Origin: Certhia americana
Taxonomy: Eukaryota > Chordata > Aves > Passeriformes > Certhiidae
Direction of reading: 5' to 3'
DNA: 64,000 nt
Assembly: GCA_018697195.1 (NCBI GenBank)
Contig: JAGMWU010000067.1
Location: 162,780 to 226,779 of the forward strand
The notes below the pieces were generated by a model that was not told the origin of the DNA, ran no database searches, and saw only the letters and a program-made list of their open reading frames with translations. How positions within the stretch are numbered: position 1 is the stretch's first letter; each line of letters opens with the position of its first letter. The translations under genes and the position numbers were made by a program. Positions 53,401 through 63,560 of this stretch are shown one piece after another.

Positions 53401-55201
53401 AGAGGTATTTTTCTCCTAACACGGTGGACTGAGCAAAAATGTTACCAAAACAAAACACCAGAATTCTCGAAGTCCTCCTCCTTAGTAATTGACTGCAAAT
53501 TCTTCTTTCATAGGTGAAAAATAATTGAAGTTAAATAATTTTCTTTCGCTTTCTATGAGTATTTTTGGGCACTTACCTCACCAGAGGAGCCATTTTCCAC
53601 ACGGAACCGGCCAGCTCTTTGAATGGCTCCATCAGCATCACTAGATATAAGCTATAAGAGAGTTTAACATAGAGGTTCTATTTCCAAAATTAGGCATACA
53701 ATCAGCAATCAAAGCTTACTACCATTACTTTCAGTTCTAGACAACATGACTCCCCATAGGGGAGGGATTAGTCTAGTTATTACCAATTTGACTAAAGATT
53801 TTGAATGACCCAGTAAGAACTCCAACAAGGCATGAATGAGATGCTACTGTGGAAAACTCAAAGCAAGAAAAATTAAGTGTTAAACATTTAGAAATTTGAA
53901 AGGGCAACAAGAGCCTTTAAACATCTGTACTCCAAAAACTACACACTTTCATAAAATGCTAACAGAATTTTTAAGAAAAACAACCAAGAAAATAGCATTT
54001 GTGTGAACTTTGAATTTAGAATTACAAGTAATTTCTTTTACTGCAAAAGACTAAGTACTAGGAATGAAAGAGCCTCTTACCAGAAAACAGTTTACTTGCA
54101 TTTTTGGATTAAAACACCACATCTCTTATGTGGAACGTATGGAAAGAAAAGAAAGATACCTGGTGCTCCCGCAGTAAAAGTTCTGGCAACTAGGCCACCA
54201 ATTTACCCCCCACTGACATATTTGTTAGTAAATATACTACCCAAGAACTTTAAAATTACAACTATAGCTAGTAGAAAACTTGTGATTTCTTCCCAGTAAG
54301 AGAGTTGGAGTTCATGTTCTTAACTTCTCCCCACTTCTGCTATCCTACCGTAAATTCATATAATTTCATTACGACATTGTAATCAGAATGACACTGTTTT
54401 AACTGCTGACCTATTTTCACAGTAGAGAAGAAATTTATATATGAGAAAAATGAAGTGCCAACTTAATCTTTGAATTTCAAGAAAGTGCAGAATAACTGAC
54501 AGATTCTAAGGAACCATTTTCGAAATTCTAATTCTGACTAGTTAATTTAGTTTTGAGCACTCTTCTACTATTATGAGTCATATACATATAAAATTACATA
54601 CACATGAGCATGTATACAGTTTATAACCTACATAATTACAAGTATTTTATTAAATACTACATTAATAATTTGCTATCTTCAAATTCTAAGAGGAGAAAAG
54701 GCTCAATTTCCATCAGGAGGTAAACACAGTACTTATATAAAGACTTCCTTTCCTGTTACAATGAAATTCGAATAAGGTAGTAAAAAGATCTCCTATCACA
54801 GGTCTGATGCACATCTATTCAGAAGATGCTTAATATTAGCTTGTAAGCTTCAAGCCCAGCTGACAAAGCACATTCTCCAAACTAGATCCAACTCTTTTAC
54901 TTGGAAATTAAAAGGATTAGAGCGCTGCATTATAAGCTGATAAACTGAAGGACAGGCTATGTATACTTACAAGCTCCACAGATCCATAATGCTTTCTGCT
55001 AAACTCTCCACGTCTGCAACCCAGATCTTCAGAGACAGAGCTGGAATAGAAATGCTTCATCAGTGTACACGAGTCAACTAGCTTTACATTCCCCGCAATG
55101 CCATACCCTGCCATTAAAAAGAAATAATTTCTCCTGAACAGCGTATAAACTCTTCGCTGCAGGGAACACTTCTTACAGCATGCACAATCTCTAGCAGCCA
55201 T
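29738..55201 (-). CDS. GARNL3: GTPase-activating Rap/Ran-GAP domain-like protein 3
   Basis: 28 coding exons on the minus strand were assembled with GT-AG borders and matching phase: 55201(?)-54971, 53651-53577, 52285-52186, 51732-51614, 50971-50907, 49497-49434, 49190-49164, 48842-48767, 48206-48108, 47584-47481, 46318-46210, 44854-44809, 43603-43497, 42669-42548, 41882-41778, 40166-40092, 39187-39076, 38315-38217, 37299-37183, 36523-36351, 36047-35889, 34001-33935, 33296-33189, 32770-32652, 32427-32292, 31243-31040, 30734-30623, 29894-29738. From exon 2 they give 951 aa. With exon 1 the total is 1028 aa (ATG 55201) or 999 aa (ATG 55114); human is close to 1010. Blocks such as [36 protein letters not shown] and the end DEDIIDLK identify GARNL3. 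Predicted role: activates GTP hydrolysis by Rap-like GTPases. The true N-terminus is unresolved. Confidence 0.93.
32652..40166 (-). CDS. GARNL3: GARNL3 CNH (citron-homology) domain exons
   Basis: Exons from [12 protein letters not shown] to [11 protein letters not shown] form the CNH region: [19 protein letters not shown] opens the first blade, [17 protein letters not shown] and [17 protein letters not shown] are typical blades, and [20 protein letters not shown] closes it. CNH domains fold as beta-propellers and bind small GTPases or scaffolds in related kinases. All nine exons are in phase with no stop. Confidence 0.88.
40915..41080. repeat. T/G-rich low-complexity tract in a GARNL3 intron
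   Basis: The plus strand is made of irregular GGTTTTT, TTTGTTTG and TTGGTTGGG units with very few A or C. An open minus-strand frame through it (Lys/Asn/Gln/Pro-rich) is a composition artefact. Confidence 0.8.
43497..52285 (-). CDS. GARNL3: GARNL3 RapGAP-domain exons
   Basis: Eleven exons from [13 protein letters not shown] to the [15 protein letters not shown] block cover the Rap-GAP domain and its lead-in. The diagnostic catalytic motif [15 protein letters not shown] is in exon 46318-46210. Its Asn (about residue 329 counted from ATG 55201) corresponds to the 'asparagine thumb' of Rap1GAP-type enzymes, so the catalytic residue is kept and activity is plausible. Nearby conserved blocks are [24 protein letters not shown] and IRSHFT. 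Exons are small: 27 bases (49190-49164) and 46 bases (44854-44809) are the shortest. Confidence 0.9.
44685..44720. repeat. Perfect 15-bp inverted repeat (hairpin) in a GARNL3 intron
   Basis: The arms CTGGCATACAGACAG (44685-44699) and CTGTCTGTATGCCAG (44706-44720) are exact reverse complements around a six-base loop. On the gene strand it lies about 90 bases after the donor of the 46-base exon 44854-44809. Confidence 0.95.
46321..46373 (-). repeat. GARNL3: Extended polypyrimidine tract at a GARNL3 acceptor
   Basis: The plus strand is almost only A with some G for about 50 bases, so the transcript reads as U with some C directly before the acceptor of the RapGAP catalytic exon (46318-46210). 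Confidence 0.9.
49164..49190 (-). CDS. GARNL3: GARNL3 27-base microexon
   Basis: Encodes exactly DLLVLEEQE, in phase 0 at both ends, between acceptor 'ttctgtttacag' and donor 'gag|gtaagc'. The residues match the known GARNL3 protein at this point, so it is a real exon and not a chance fit. Confidence 0.88.
54971..55201 (-). CDS. GARNL3: GARNL3 first recognised coding exon, 5' border uncertain
   Basis: The conserved part ([20 protein letters not shown], then KHYGSVEL) ends at donor ctt|gtaagt (54970). Upstream the frame stays open to ATG 55201 ([12 protein letters not shown]...), with a second ATG at 55114 ([16 protein letters not shown]). A good acceptor (tttttaatggcag, AG at 55109-55108) lies just after that second ATG, so this may instead be an internal exon starting at 55107. 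The N-terminus of this family varies by isoform. Confidence 0.6.
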
Positions 55202-56900
55202 TGCAGTCTGGCTTTCACATTACTCCCAAAGGAAATGTCCGTGTCCCGACTGGAAGCAAAAGCTACAATTAAATTAAATACTTAGGCACGATGCAATCAG
55301 AGTTCCAAAGATGGTCGTAGCTCATAACCGTGTTCGAAACATGAACTTAATGCCTCAAAGAGGAGAACTACACTATACAACTCAGTAAGACCACAATTAG
55401 TAGGTTGCTACTGAACTTTTCAGCCTTTTTTTAGCCTACACACAACGAGAAACGAAACCAGTTCTGTAAGAGCATAAGGAAACAACTGCATTTCAGAGGT
55501 TTCCCTCCACCACCTTAACCTAAAGGTAGCAAACAGAAGTAATCCTAGAACGCGAAGTTCAAAATCCACCTGCATTACCGACCTCATACCATCGTATCAC
55601 GTTACACACCACCTCTTCACAAACTACGCTCCAAAAATTTGACGACATAGACCGCCTTGCCACAAACCACAACCTTTGGCACCAAAACCATTTTTCTGGC
55701 AGCACTCTCAATAACCAAAAAAAAGGAGTATATCTGAGCTAATGATTTAACCAAGACTGCTTTCTATCAATATTCTCATTCGTGTCCCAATACAAACTAT
55801 CTAAAACATTCCTAACCTTCAAACACTAGCAGTCCTTTTAAAAAATCAGAATTATACCCAAGAGCTAATCTCTGCTTCTTCTCAACCTACTTTATATCAC
55901 ACATGACCTGCTTTGTATCCAGTAATTAAAGCAGAATCTCACACCAATATAAATGCTACAGAAAAAAAACTCATAAAAATTAGGCATCTTAGCTTCAATT
56001 TAGACAAAGGTAAGACACACATTATCACTCAAGTTGTGTAAGTGCATATACTCCCTAACAAATTCTTGCCTGCATACCTCTTTGGGTCTCCATTATCAGT
56101 TAGCACCAAGATTTGTACTCAACTCTCTGACATATCACATCTGCTAATTTAAAAAATACACTGTGATTAAAATCAACTGTTCATATTCACTTTCTTCATT
56201 GAATTACATCCTTCCTCAGTCCTGATCTAGATAAGAAAAATGGCTGCTCCAGTTATACTTTTAGAGTAGTTTTAATCCTATTAAGATGAACTGCCAGCAC
56301 TACAGAGGATAGTTCATCAGTGACTCAGATTAATTGGGCTTAACAATTTAAAATTTACTTACATTTCAAAGTATTTAAATACAGATGCACCTTTATTCAC
56401 ATGAATATAACAAACCAGCTTACATGCATTTGCACAGCGTCTACACGGCACACTCCACCTCCCTTTCCCATTTGTCTGGAAACACTGGTGCAGTTGTATA
56501 AATGAACAGTAATGATGAAGAGGAGAGAGGACTAGCTTCCTCCCGTTTCAACAGAAGCTCCTACAAAACAGTCCTGAAAGTTGAACAACGAAGCACAATT
56601 AAACTTATTTGCTAATCTAAACGTAGACGGTTTTAGGATCCTCGTATCAAATCACAGGTTTTGTCTTTCAGAAGCTCGACACCGGATAGCACTTTACTCG
56701 GGGGTCGGGAGGGTAGTGGCAGAAGGGGGTGAGTTTGCAGATCGCACCTGTGTGAGCAGAAGGATTACAGCCTGTATGCCCCTTCAGCTTGCCATTCTCC
56801 TTACCATCTATATGTTTACTTGTCAGTACCGGTCAGTCTCTTTTCATTTAAGAAAGAGTCACAAGTACTGATGCAGTCAGCAATCGTGTAATTCCAGCGG
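55202..56900 (-). other. GARNL3: Probable GARNL3 upstream intron or leader region
   Basis: AT-rich DNA between the first recognised coding exon and the CpG island. No further coding exon is recognisable. On the minus strand the island side offers a donor-like site (tgtgag|gtaccg near 56908) that could end a noncoding first exon. Confidence 0.4.
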
Positions 56901-56919
56901 TACCTCACAGTGCTATCCG

Positions 56920-57600
56920 CTTGCACGAGGGCAACGCTGAATACGCTGCGAAACCGACTCTGAAGACGCTCGTCCGACTCCGCCCACGCCACCTGCAGCA
57001 GCCCGAGGGAGACGGCTGCAGCCCGGGGGCTCCTGCTGCTCCGCCAGCCCGGGGGCCAGGTGCCACACACCGCGGGAGCGCCCAGCACCGCTCGCCCGGA
57101 CTGCCACTGAAGCCCCCGGTCCGCGGAAAGCAAAGTGCCGCCTCCCTCTCCGCCATAACCGGTCGGCAGCGCGCCCCGCCCCGCCCCACCCGACCCGAGC
57201 TTAGCCCCCGCCTCCGATACCGCTGAGTGAGGCCGAGGAACCGGGTGGACGCCCCTTCCGCGCTGTTCAGCTCCATGTGGGCGGCCAGACGGAGGCTTCA
57301 CCCCTCCAGCGTCGCTCCCGCGGCTCCGTCCCGCGCGGGAGAGGCGCCGGGAGCTCTCCGCGCACATCCCGCTACCCCGGCGTACGGCCCCGCGCGGCCG
57401 CCGCCGCCCGCCAACCACTCATACGCCGCGTCGGCCTCTGCGTCACCGCTGCGCCGCCGGCATGGCCCGCCGGGAGTTGTAGTCCCGGGCTGCGAACCAC
57501 CAGCCGCCGGGAGCTGCAGTCCCGTGAGGGGAGCGGGGAGGTGCTCAGCCAGCACCGCCCCTCTCGAACGTCGGCTTTGTAAACGTCAAGGTAAAAACAG
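56920..57600. promoter_or_regulatory. GARNL3: CpG island, GARNL3 promoter
   Basis: GC-rich, CpG-dense DNA upstream of GARNL3. It contains a ZNF143/THAP11-type element (plus strand GGGAGTTGTAGT at 57472-57483; minus strand ACTACAACTCCC) and a degenerate second copy (GGGAGCTGCAGT at 57509-57520). A plus-strand donor-like site near 57590 (tcaag|gtaaaa) hints at divergent transcription. The long open frames on both strands are composition effects. Confidence 0.75.
57472..57520. promoter_or_regulatory. Paired ZNF143-like elements
   Basis: Two copies of a GGGAnnTGnAGTCCCG pattern, 37 bases apart start to start. The first has the canonical ACTACAAnTCCC core on the minus strand; the second carries changes that weaken it. 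Confidence 0.55.
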
Positions 57601-57629
57601 CGTTATGCCTGCAAGTAGCAGAAACTAGT

Positions 57630-60600
57630 CAGTTCCAGGACAGCCAAGCAGATAGGTGAGATTTGCTGCGGAATGCTGCTCTCAAGTCCAGGTGCCACAC
57701 CACAATGATTTCCATTTACACTACGTGACTGAAAGTGAGCTTGCATGGTGACTTGCCTGGCAGATAAAAAGGACTACAAGACACATCTACACGGCATTGT
57801 ACTTAACACTGAGAACAGTCATCAGAGGTCGTCGCATATCTATTGTTACAGTAAAAATTTCATTTAAAAGTATGAAATTAGAAGTGCCACAATGGAAGTG
57901 TCGTCAGCATTACATTTCACACCCATTGGATGTGATGCGGTGGAGAACTTACACGCTTGACTGCCATCTGTATTGACCAAGTGAGCGAGCCATGCAGCAG
58001 TGGCGGGAGGGCCGGAGCGGTTACGGTGGGTCTACGAGCGCAGGTTCCGATCACGGTGCAGCCGCATCCTCCAGCCTTACGGTGTTCCCCGTGTAGCAGG
58101 GAAGGGATGAGACCCCCGGCACTGGCTGGAGAAGTGCAGGAACAGTGAAGGAACAAGGTAGAGAAGAGTCTGAGCAAGAGACGAAGCACTGTCCTCGGAC
58201 ACACTACGCCTTTGCTGTAGGGCAGCTGCCAGCCTGCGAGCTGGGTAGGGACTTCAACCATTTTGGGGGCTGCCCTCCTTTTATTCTTTTAGCAGAGGCC
58301 CCTTTTGGAAGAGGATGTACATACATAAAAGACATTATTAAAGCCACATGCTGCCGCCCGGGCTAGTTTGGTTCTTTTTGTGCCTTCTTTGGGGGCATGT
58401 AAAAAGGGAGGGAGTTGGAGTCTGAGGGGTGATGATGTCATTTTGGGCACCCCAATGGTACTGGGAGAATGTAACTGGGGTTAGGTGGGTCCTCCCAAAA
58501 AAGGGGGGGTTACAACCCAAAAATGCTTGGAAGTTTTGGGGGTTTACTTCTTACCTGGAGCCTTCTCTTTTACTTGAAGTAGTTGTAACAGAAAAGAAAG
58601 CTTTGTCATTGGACAAAACTGTGAAGAGATTACTTCTCTCCTGAGCCCTTCACTCCCCTTCAGGTTTAGTCAGAGGAGCCAGACTGTGGCAGCTCTTGAG
58701 GAGGGCTTTCATACCGTGTGGGATCTAGCTCCTCCCTTTTCCCAGGTGTTCCTAATTAGCCAATTAACCCCTTCCTCAGCTGAGGGGCCACTTTTTTCTC
58801 TCTGGGCGCCACTGTGATACAAAGCTCTCATTTCTGTGAAGTACATTTTTTAGCTTGGCTTGCTTTCAGCAGGTACTTTTGGGCATCAGAAGTACTTCAT
58901 ATTCTGTCAGGAATTGTTCTGTGTTGCCCTGTATTATTCAGTTTTTGCATTTTACTGCTGCCTTTGCATGCATTGCTCTGGAGGTCAATTAAACTTCCCC
59001 CTCTGTGCGCATGGATTATATTTGTACTTGCATTTACATGATTAAATGCATGTAAATTTTTATTTATTTTTAAGGGTTTAAATCTGCACCTCAGGGCACT
59101 TCTACCCATTCCACAGTGCTAAATATCTCATGTTGGAACAAGCTTGGCATATACAGGGCACTAACACCACCCAAGAATCTATCATTCCTCTCATTTTTGT
59201 TTGCAATGCACACAGCCCTAATTAGAGGTGCCAGTGTGACTTACACTCTGCATCTCCTTACTATTGCTCCCCACCTTAGTCACATGTGGTCTACTACTCA
59301 GAACTCACTAAGAAACAGTTATGCAAAAGAGCAACCAATCATCCCACTTACCTAGCTGTGCTGCCAGAACACAAACCTTTAAAGACATTCATATCAGACC
59401 TGGTTCATTTTTATTAACTACAGGGAGCTGCAGGCAGTTCTTTACCAATATTGGGAAGGCAAACATGGATGTTCTGCCCAGGGAGGCCCCTCAGAGGCAG
59501 CAGCTGCTCCTGGAGGCTCTGGCGTGTCTGCTACGAGGAGAGGGGCCCGGGATCCTGGCAGGGGCGAGAGGGGTTTGTTTCCAGTTACTCCTGATGGGCT
59601 TCTCCAGATCTTGGCTTCACTTTTAGTCGAGTTTCCTCTGCCTTCTGTGCCAATGGGCTTAATGCTTTTGCTGCAACTTCGTATGGAAATACTGCATCCT
59701 AAATGAAGTTGGTGTTTCGCTCTCCTAAAGTCACGTGACTGCAGGTAGAACGAGCTGGGAGCAAAGAGAGTAAGGAAGTTTGAGTGAGGAAGCCGTGGAA
59801 GGCTGTCCAGCCAAAGCTGAGGGAGCCAAAGCTCTGACACTTAGCGAGGCTGGAAAAAGTTCCTGTGTGGACAGTGAACGTCCGAGTTGGGGGAGCTTTC
59901 AAAGTAGGAGAGTAGCAGGGAAAGAATCCAAGCAAGAGGATTGGTGCTGTGAGATCAGAGCCCTTTCTGAGGCCCTTTCACACGTGCCTGCCGTGCTGCC
60001 CCCATTCTGTGTGTAACCCAGTGCCTTTCCCTGGCTCTTTTGCAGGTGCACACGAGAGCCAAAGCTGTGGAGACGAGGCTGAGTGCGGCTGAGTCGCGTG
60101 TGGCTGCTCTGCACAGGCAGTGGTGACAGGAGATGCCCGTGGAACTGCAGGAGAAGGGGAACTTGGCCCTGGAATCCCCTGGCACCTGTGGGAACGTTGC
60201 CAAGGCTGTGAAGGAGCTGAAAGCCTCGGGTGGCCTGTGCTGGGGTGGGGGGGGAGCGGCGCTGCCCGAGGCTGTGTCCCAGCCCAGGAGTTCCTCTGGC
60301 CTCCCTTAGGAGGATACCCTGGGGGATTTGTCTTAACAAAGGCTTCTGAGCAGTCGGTCTGTAGGCTTCTGGTTTCCTGTAAATATTGATTTCTGGTTTT
60401 GTCTCTGAAAGCACAGCATCCATGTGCTGCCCCCCCTGCTACTCCGTGTCCACTGAACTGGGCGTGCGCTTTCCCGAGCTAATAAAAACCCTCCCTGCCA
60501 TTCTGCACTTTCCAGAGGGGCAGCATGAAGCGTCTCCTTTGGTTTCCTCCTCCCCACAGCTTTGGCCTGACTTGTGCTCCACGACTGGATTGACTCCATA

Positions 60601-61640
60601 GCTCTCTGTGTGGTGGTTAGTTTGGTGGAGGTCTTTTGCAAGTTCAGGGCTAAAATATGGTGTAAGCAAAGGCGCTTTTTTGTAAATTAGATAAATGCTT
60701 TCCCATGGGGTGTTGAAAGGGAGTTGTTTTACAACTTTAAAAGGAGGAAACCAAGCCAGGCTGATGGGGAAAAAGCTTAGTATATATTTGAGCCATTAAT
60801 TCAGCAGGGTTTTTTGTGTTAATGCTGATATTTTGGTTGTGTTTGGCTTTCTGTGCATTTGACTAATTGTCAGTGTTTCTCACACAAGCATGAGTGTTCC
60901 ACCTGGTGTTTTTCAGTAAAAGCAAGCCATTGTGGTGCAAAGCAAGAACAATCTCAAAAAGTGGTTTAGGGTTTCTTTTCTTCTGTTTTGTTGGGTGGTT
61001 TTTTGTTTGTTTGCTTTTGGTTTATTTTTTGTTACCCAGCACTCTTTAACTTTACTACTGTGAGTTTCAAAGTTTCCTCCAAAAATTTGGAACGCATTTA
61101 CCATTCTTCCCCATTGCTAGGCACCGTTTCTCTTAGAAATGCTTCTCCCCTCCATCTTCACTGCCCTGCTTTGAACCAGTGCTCCAGTTTAGCCTGTAGG
61201 GAGGAGCCTTACATCCCTTTTTGTTGGGGTAACTAAAATATTTTGTTCCTGACGTACCTTCCAGAGGAGCTTCCACGGCTCCAGGGTGGTTTATGAGGCA
61301 GTTTCTGCTCTCGCAAGTTTTTGGATGCTGCTCAGCAGTAGCCGAGCTCATTCTGAATGTCTGAGGAGAGCCCCGAGCTGCCCTTCAGTTGCAGATCAGT
61401 TCAACTCCAAGGTGGGCGGTTGAATAACCCAATGCTTGCGGAGCTGGAGGTGGTGTCTAAGCGGGCTCTCGTCTTTGTTAAACTCTGCTATCTCTGGTTG
61501 CCCTCTGCGTTGGGTAGAAGGAGCAGCTCTGGCTTGGTCTCATTGCTGTGCTGGGCAGTGGAGTGCAGGAGGTGCCTGCGCTGTCCCTGGGGCAGTGGCA
61601 GTGTCCGAGGCCATCGATGTGATGGTTCTTGGGGATGAGC
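57630..61640. other. Intergenic region of mixed composition, no confident gene
   Basis: Moderately GC-rich patches alternate with AT-rich DNA. At about 58290-58800 there is GC/T-rich, possibly repeat-derived sequence with several G runs (a run of seven at 58503-58509), not assignable by eye. A coding-like fragment is at 60046-60230. Many overlapping short frames occur on both strands; none has a recognisable domain. Confidence 0.45.
60046..60230 (+). pseudogene. Coding-like fragment with acceptor and one in-frame stop
   Basis: After a good acceptor (ctggctcttttgcag) the frame reads a helix-like peptide VHTRAKAVETRLSAAESRVA ending in QW, then TGA at 60127, and continues in the same frame as QEMPVELQEKGNLALE and later NVAKAVKELKA. 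The heptad-like, Ala/Leu/Glu/Arg-rich pattern and frame continuity past the stop suggest a decayed coiled-coil coding sequence. I do not recognise the family, and chance in GC-rich DNA is possible. Confidence 0.25.
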
Positions 61641-62740
61641 CTTGCTCCAGGCCAGCTGTCTGTATGTGTAGAGTGGGCTGGCTTGTTTACTTTACTTGTT
61701 TCGGGGTTGTTTACTGGTCTGAGTTTGGGGTTTGGGTCAGGACACCTTCATGGATGGGTTTGTTTGTGTTTGATGTGGCGTTCATTGGAACAGGATTTTT
61801 AAATAAACTTTTGATATGTGCAATTGGGATTTTGGTTTGTGTTTATTGCACAAGGGGTTCAGGTTGTGTAGGGCCAGCCAGCTTGGCTGGTGGAGTTTCG
61901 AGTGTAAATTTATTAGATGGCTTTTGTTAGATGCAGTTTTTAATTTTTGATAGTTTGTTTTTTAATTTAGTGCTTTTCAGGATGTTTTTAATTATCGATG
62001 GTTTTGTTTTATTTTGTCTGTAGTTAGTATACGATAAGGGACCTGGTGTAATTCTGGAATGTTGTGCTTCTTGGTCCAGGTGTTGATAAGTTTGGATTTA
62101 TTTTTGTTTTGGTGGGCTTTATAAGTCATATTTTTCTGGACATGGGCATTTCTGTGGTGAGTTTTAAGAGATCATTTTTTTATTTCATCCAGGTAGTGAT
62201 ATTTTTGAATGTTTTAGTAGTTTAGATTGGGGATTTTTATGGTTTTCATTACCTCTGTTTTATTTTTAAAATTATCTTTATAGAGTATTGGTTATGATGT
62301 GTGAATTAGTGTATAAATGTAGAGCTTTGGGTGGGATTTTTAGTAATGTTTAGGGTTAGTTGTACAGTTTTGAGTTCAATGAGTCGGTTTGACTTATCTT
62401 TTAATGTGTTTCTTATTTAATTTTTTATTAGTGGTTCTTTCATTTTAAATGTGCATTTGAGTTTTTTGGGGTTTTGAAATATTTTTTTGGGAGGAGGTTG
62501 ATGTTTAGGATATACGGTGTTTTTGGGCTAGTTATAGTGGTATTTTGGGGGGGGGGTTAGGTTTATTTTAGTTATTGAAGGGTTAAATGTGCATTTTTTG
62601 TTACACTGGCAATAGAAATAGGTTTTGTTTTGCTATACTGTGATAGGATTAGTGTGTCTGGCATACTAGTGTTGACTAAAGTTTTATACTTTTGTGGCTC
62701 TGATGTGTAGAGATAATGAATCTCTACAGTTTAAAATATA
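61640..62740. repeat. Strongly T/G-skewed AT-rich stretch
   Basis: For about 1.1 kb the plus strand is dominated by T and G with few C, including G runs (10 at 62547-62556). There is no clear short unit and no gene. It leads directly into the AT repeat that follows. Confidence 0.6.
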
Positions 62741-63560
62741 GACTAAAAGAAAAATGAAAAATAAATATTAAACTGTAAAGGCAAATATATAAATATAAAT
62801 AAATAATAAATATAACTATAATAATATCTACACATATAAAAATTATATATAATATAAATAAGATTTGATGTGTTGTTATAATATATATAAATATAGATTA
62901 TGAATATGATTATAAAATAGAAACATAAATAATATTTAACCATAGTTTGAAATAAAAGTATTTGGTTTTATTTGGTAAGAGGCAGGGGGGGGTTAGAAGA
63001 GATAATACAAATATAAATAATATAAAAAACAAATATACAAATACATAATAAAGTAATAAAAATAGTGTTATATATATGTATTATTGTAATATAATATCAT
63101 ATAGATATAGCATACTTGAACATAATGTATAAATATAAATTATAGACACCAATATGAAGAATAGAGATATAAAAATAATACTGTTCAAGAAAAAGGGGTT
63201 GTTTGCTTCCTATTGGATTAGAGGCAGGGTAAATTTATAAATAATGTGAATATAAATAATATGGAAATATAATTATGGAAACATACAATAAATATATAAA
63301 GATATAGAAATATATATACATAAAATATAAATAAATGTAGGTAATATAAATATCTATACAATATGTAATGTAAAGAATATTGTACATATTGTATAATAAT
63401 ATATTATGATACATATATAATTCTATAGATATATAAAGTATATAAATATAAATGGATACAAATATAAATTAAAATATGGAAAAAATAGGTATAAAAATAT
63501 TGAAATATTGTTTAAAACACAGGGAAGTTTTTTTGGCTTTATTTGGTTAGAGACAGGATT
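62740..63560. repeat. AT-rich long-period repeat with a recurring TTTGG...AGAGGCAGGG block
   Basis: Most of the stretch is ATATAAATA-like DNA. It is punctuated by three related non-AT blocks: 62961-62987, 63201-63228 and 63532-63558. Each has the form TTTGsyTtymTwTTGGwwaGAGrCAGGr and each is preceded by a similar A-rich lead. Spacing is about 240 and 330 bases, so this looks like a degraded tandem array whose units differ in length of the AT part. Confidence 0.6.

Larger units (their letters stand above)
29895..54970 (-). other. GARNL3: GARNL3 introns
   Basis: 27 introns, mostly 0.2-1.9 kb, occupy the gaps between the listed exons. The larger ones are 34002-35888 and 44855-46209. Features seen are a T/G-rich tract (40915-41080), a 50-base poly-purine run on plus next to the acceptor at 46319, a perfect hairpin at 44685-44720 and a small 13-base tandem duplication at 48397-48422. 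No nested gene is apparent. Confidence 0.85.

Noticed and set aside
56816..57628. Frames of up to 200 codons on both strands over the GARNL3 island
   Set aside because: Same composition effect; they do not join in phase to the GARNL3 exons by a convincing donor.
59032..59057. Inverted repeat atttacatg/catgtaaat
   Set aside because: Only nine bases per arm in AT-rich DNA, within chance expectation.
62743..62943. Minus-strand Tyr/Ile/Phe-rich 66-codon frame
   Set aside because: A reading of ATATAAATA repeat DNA.
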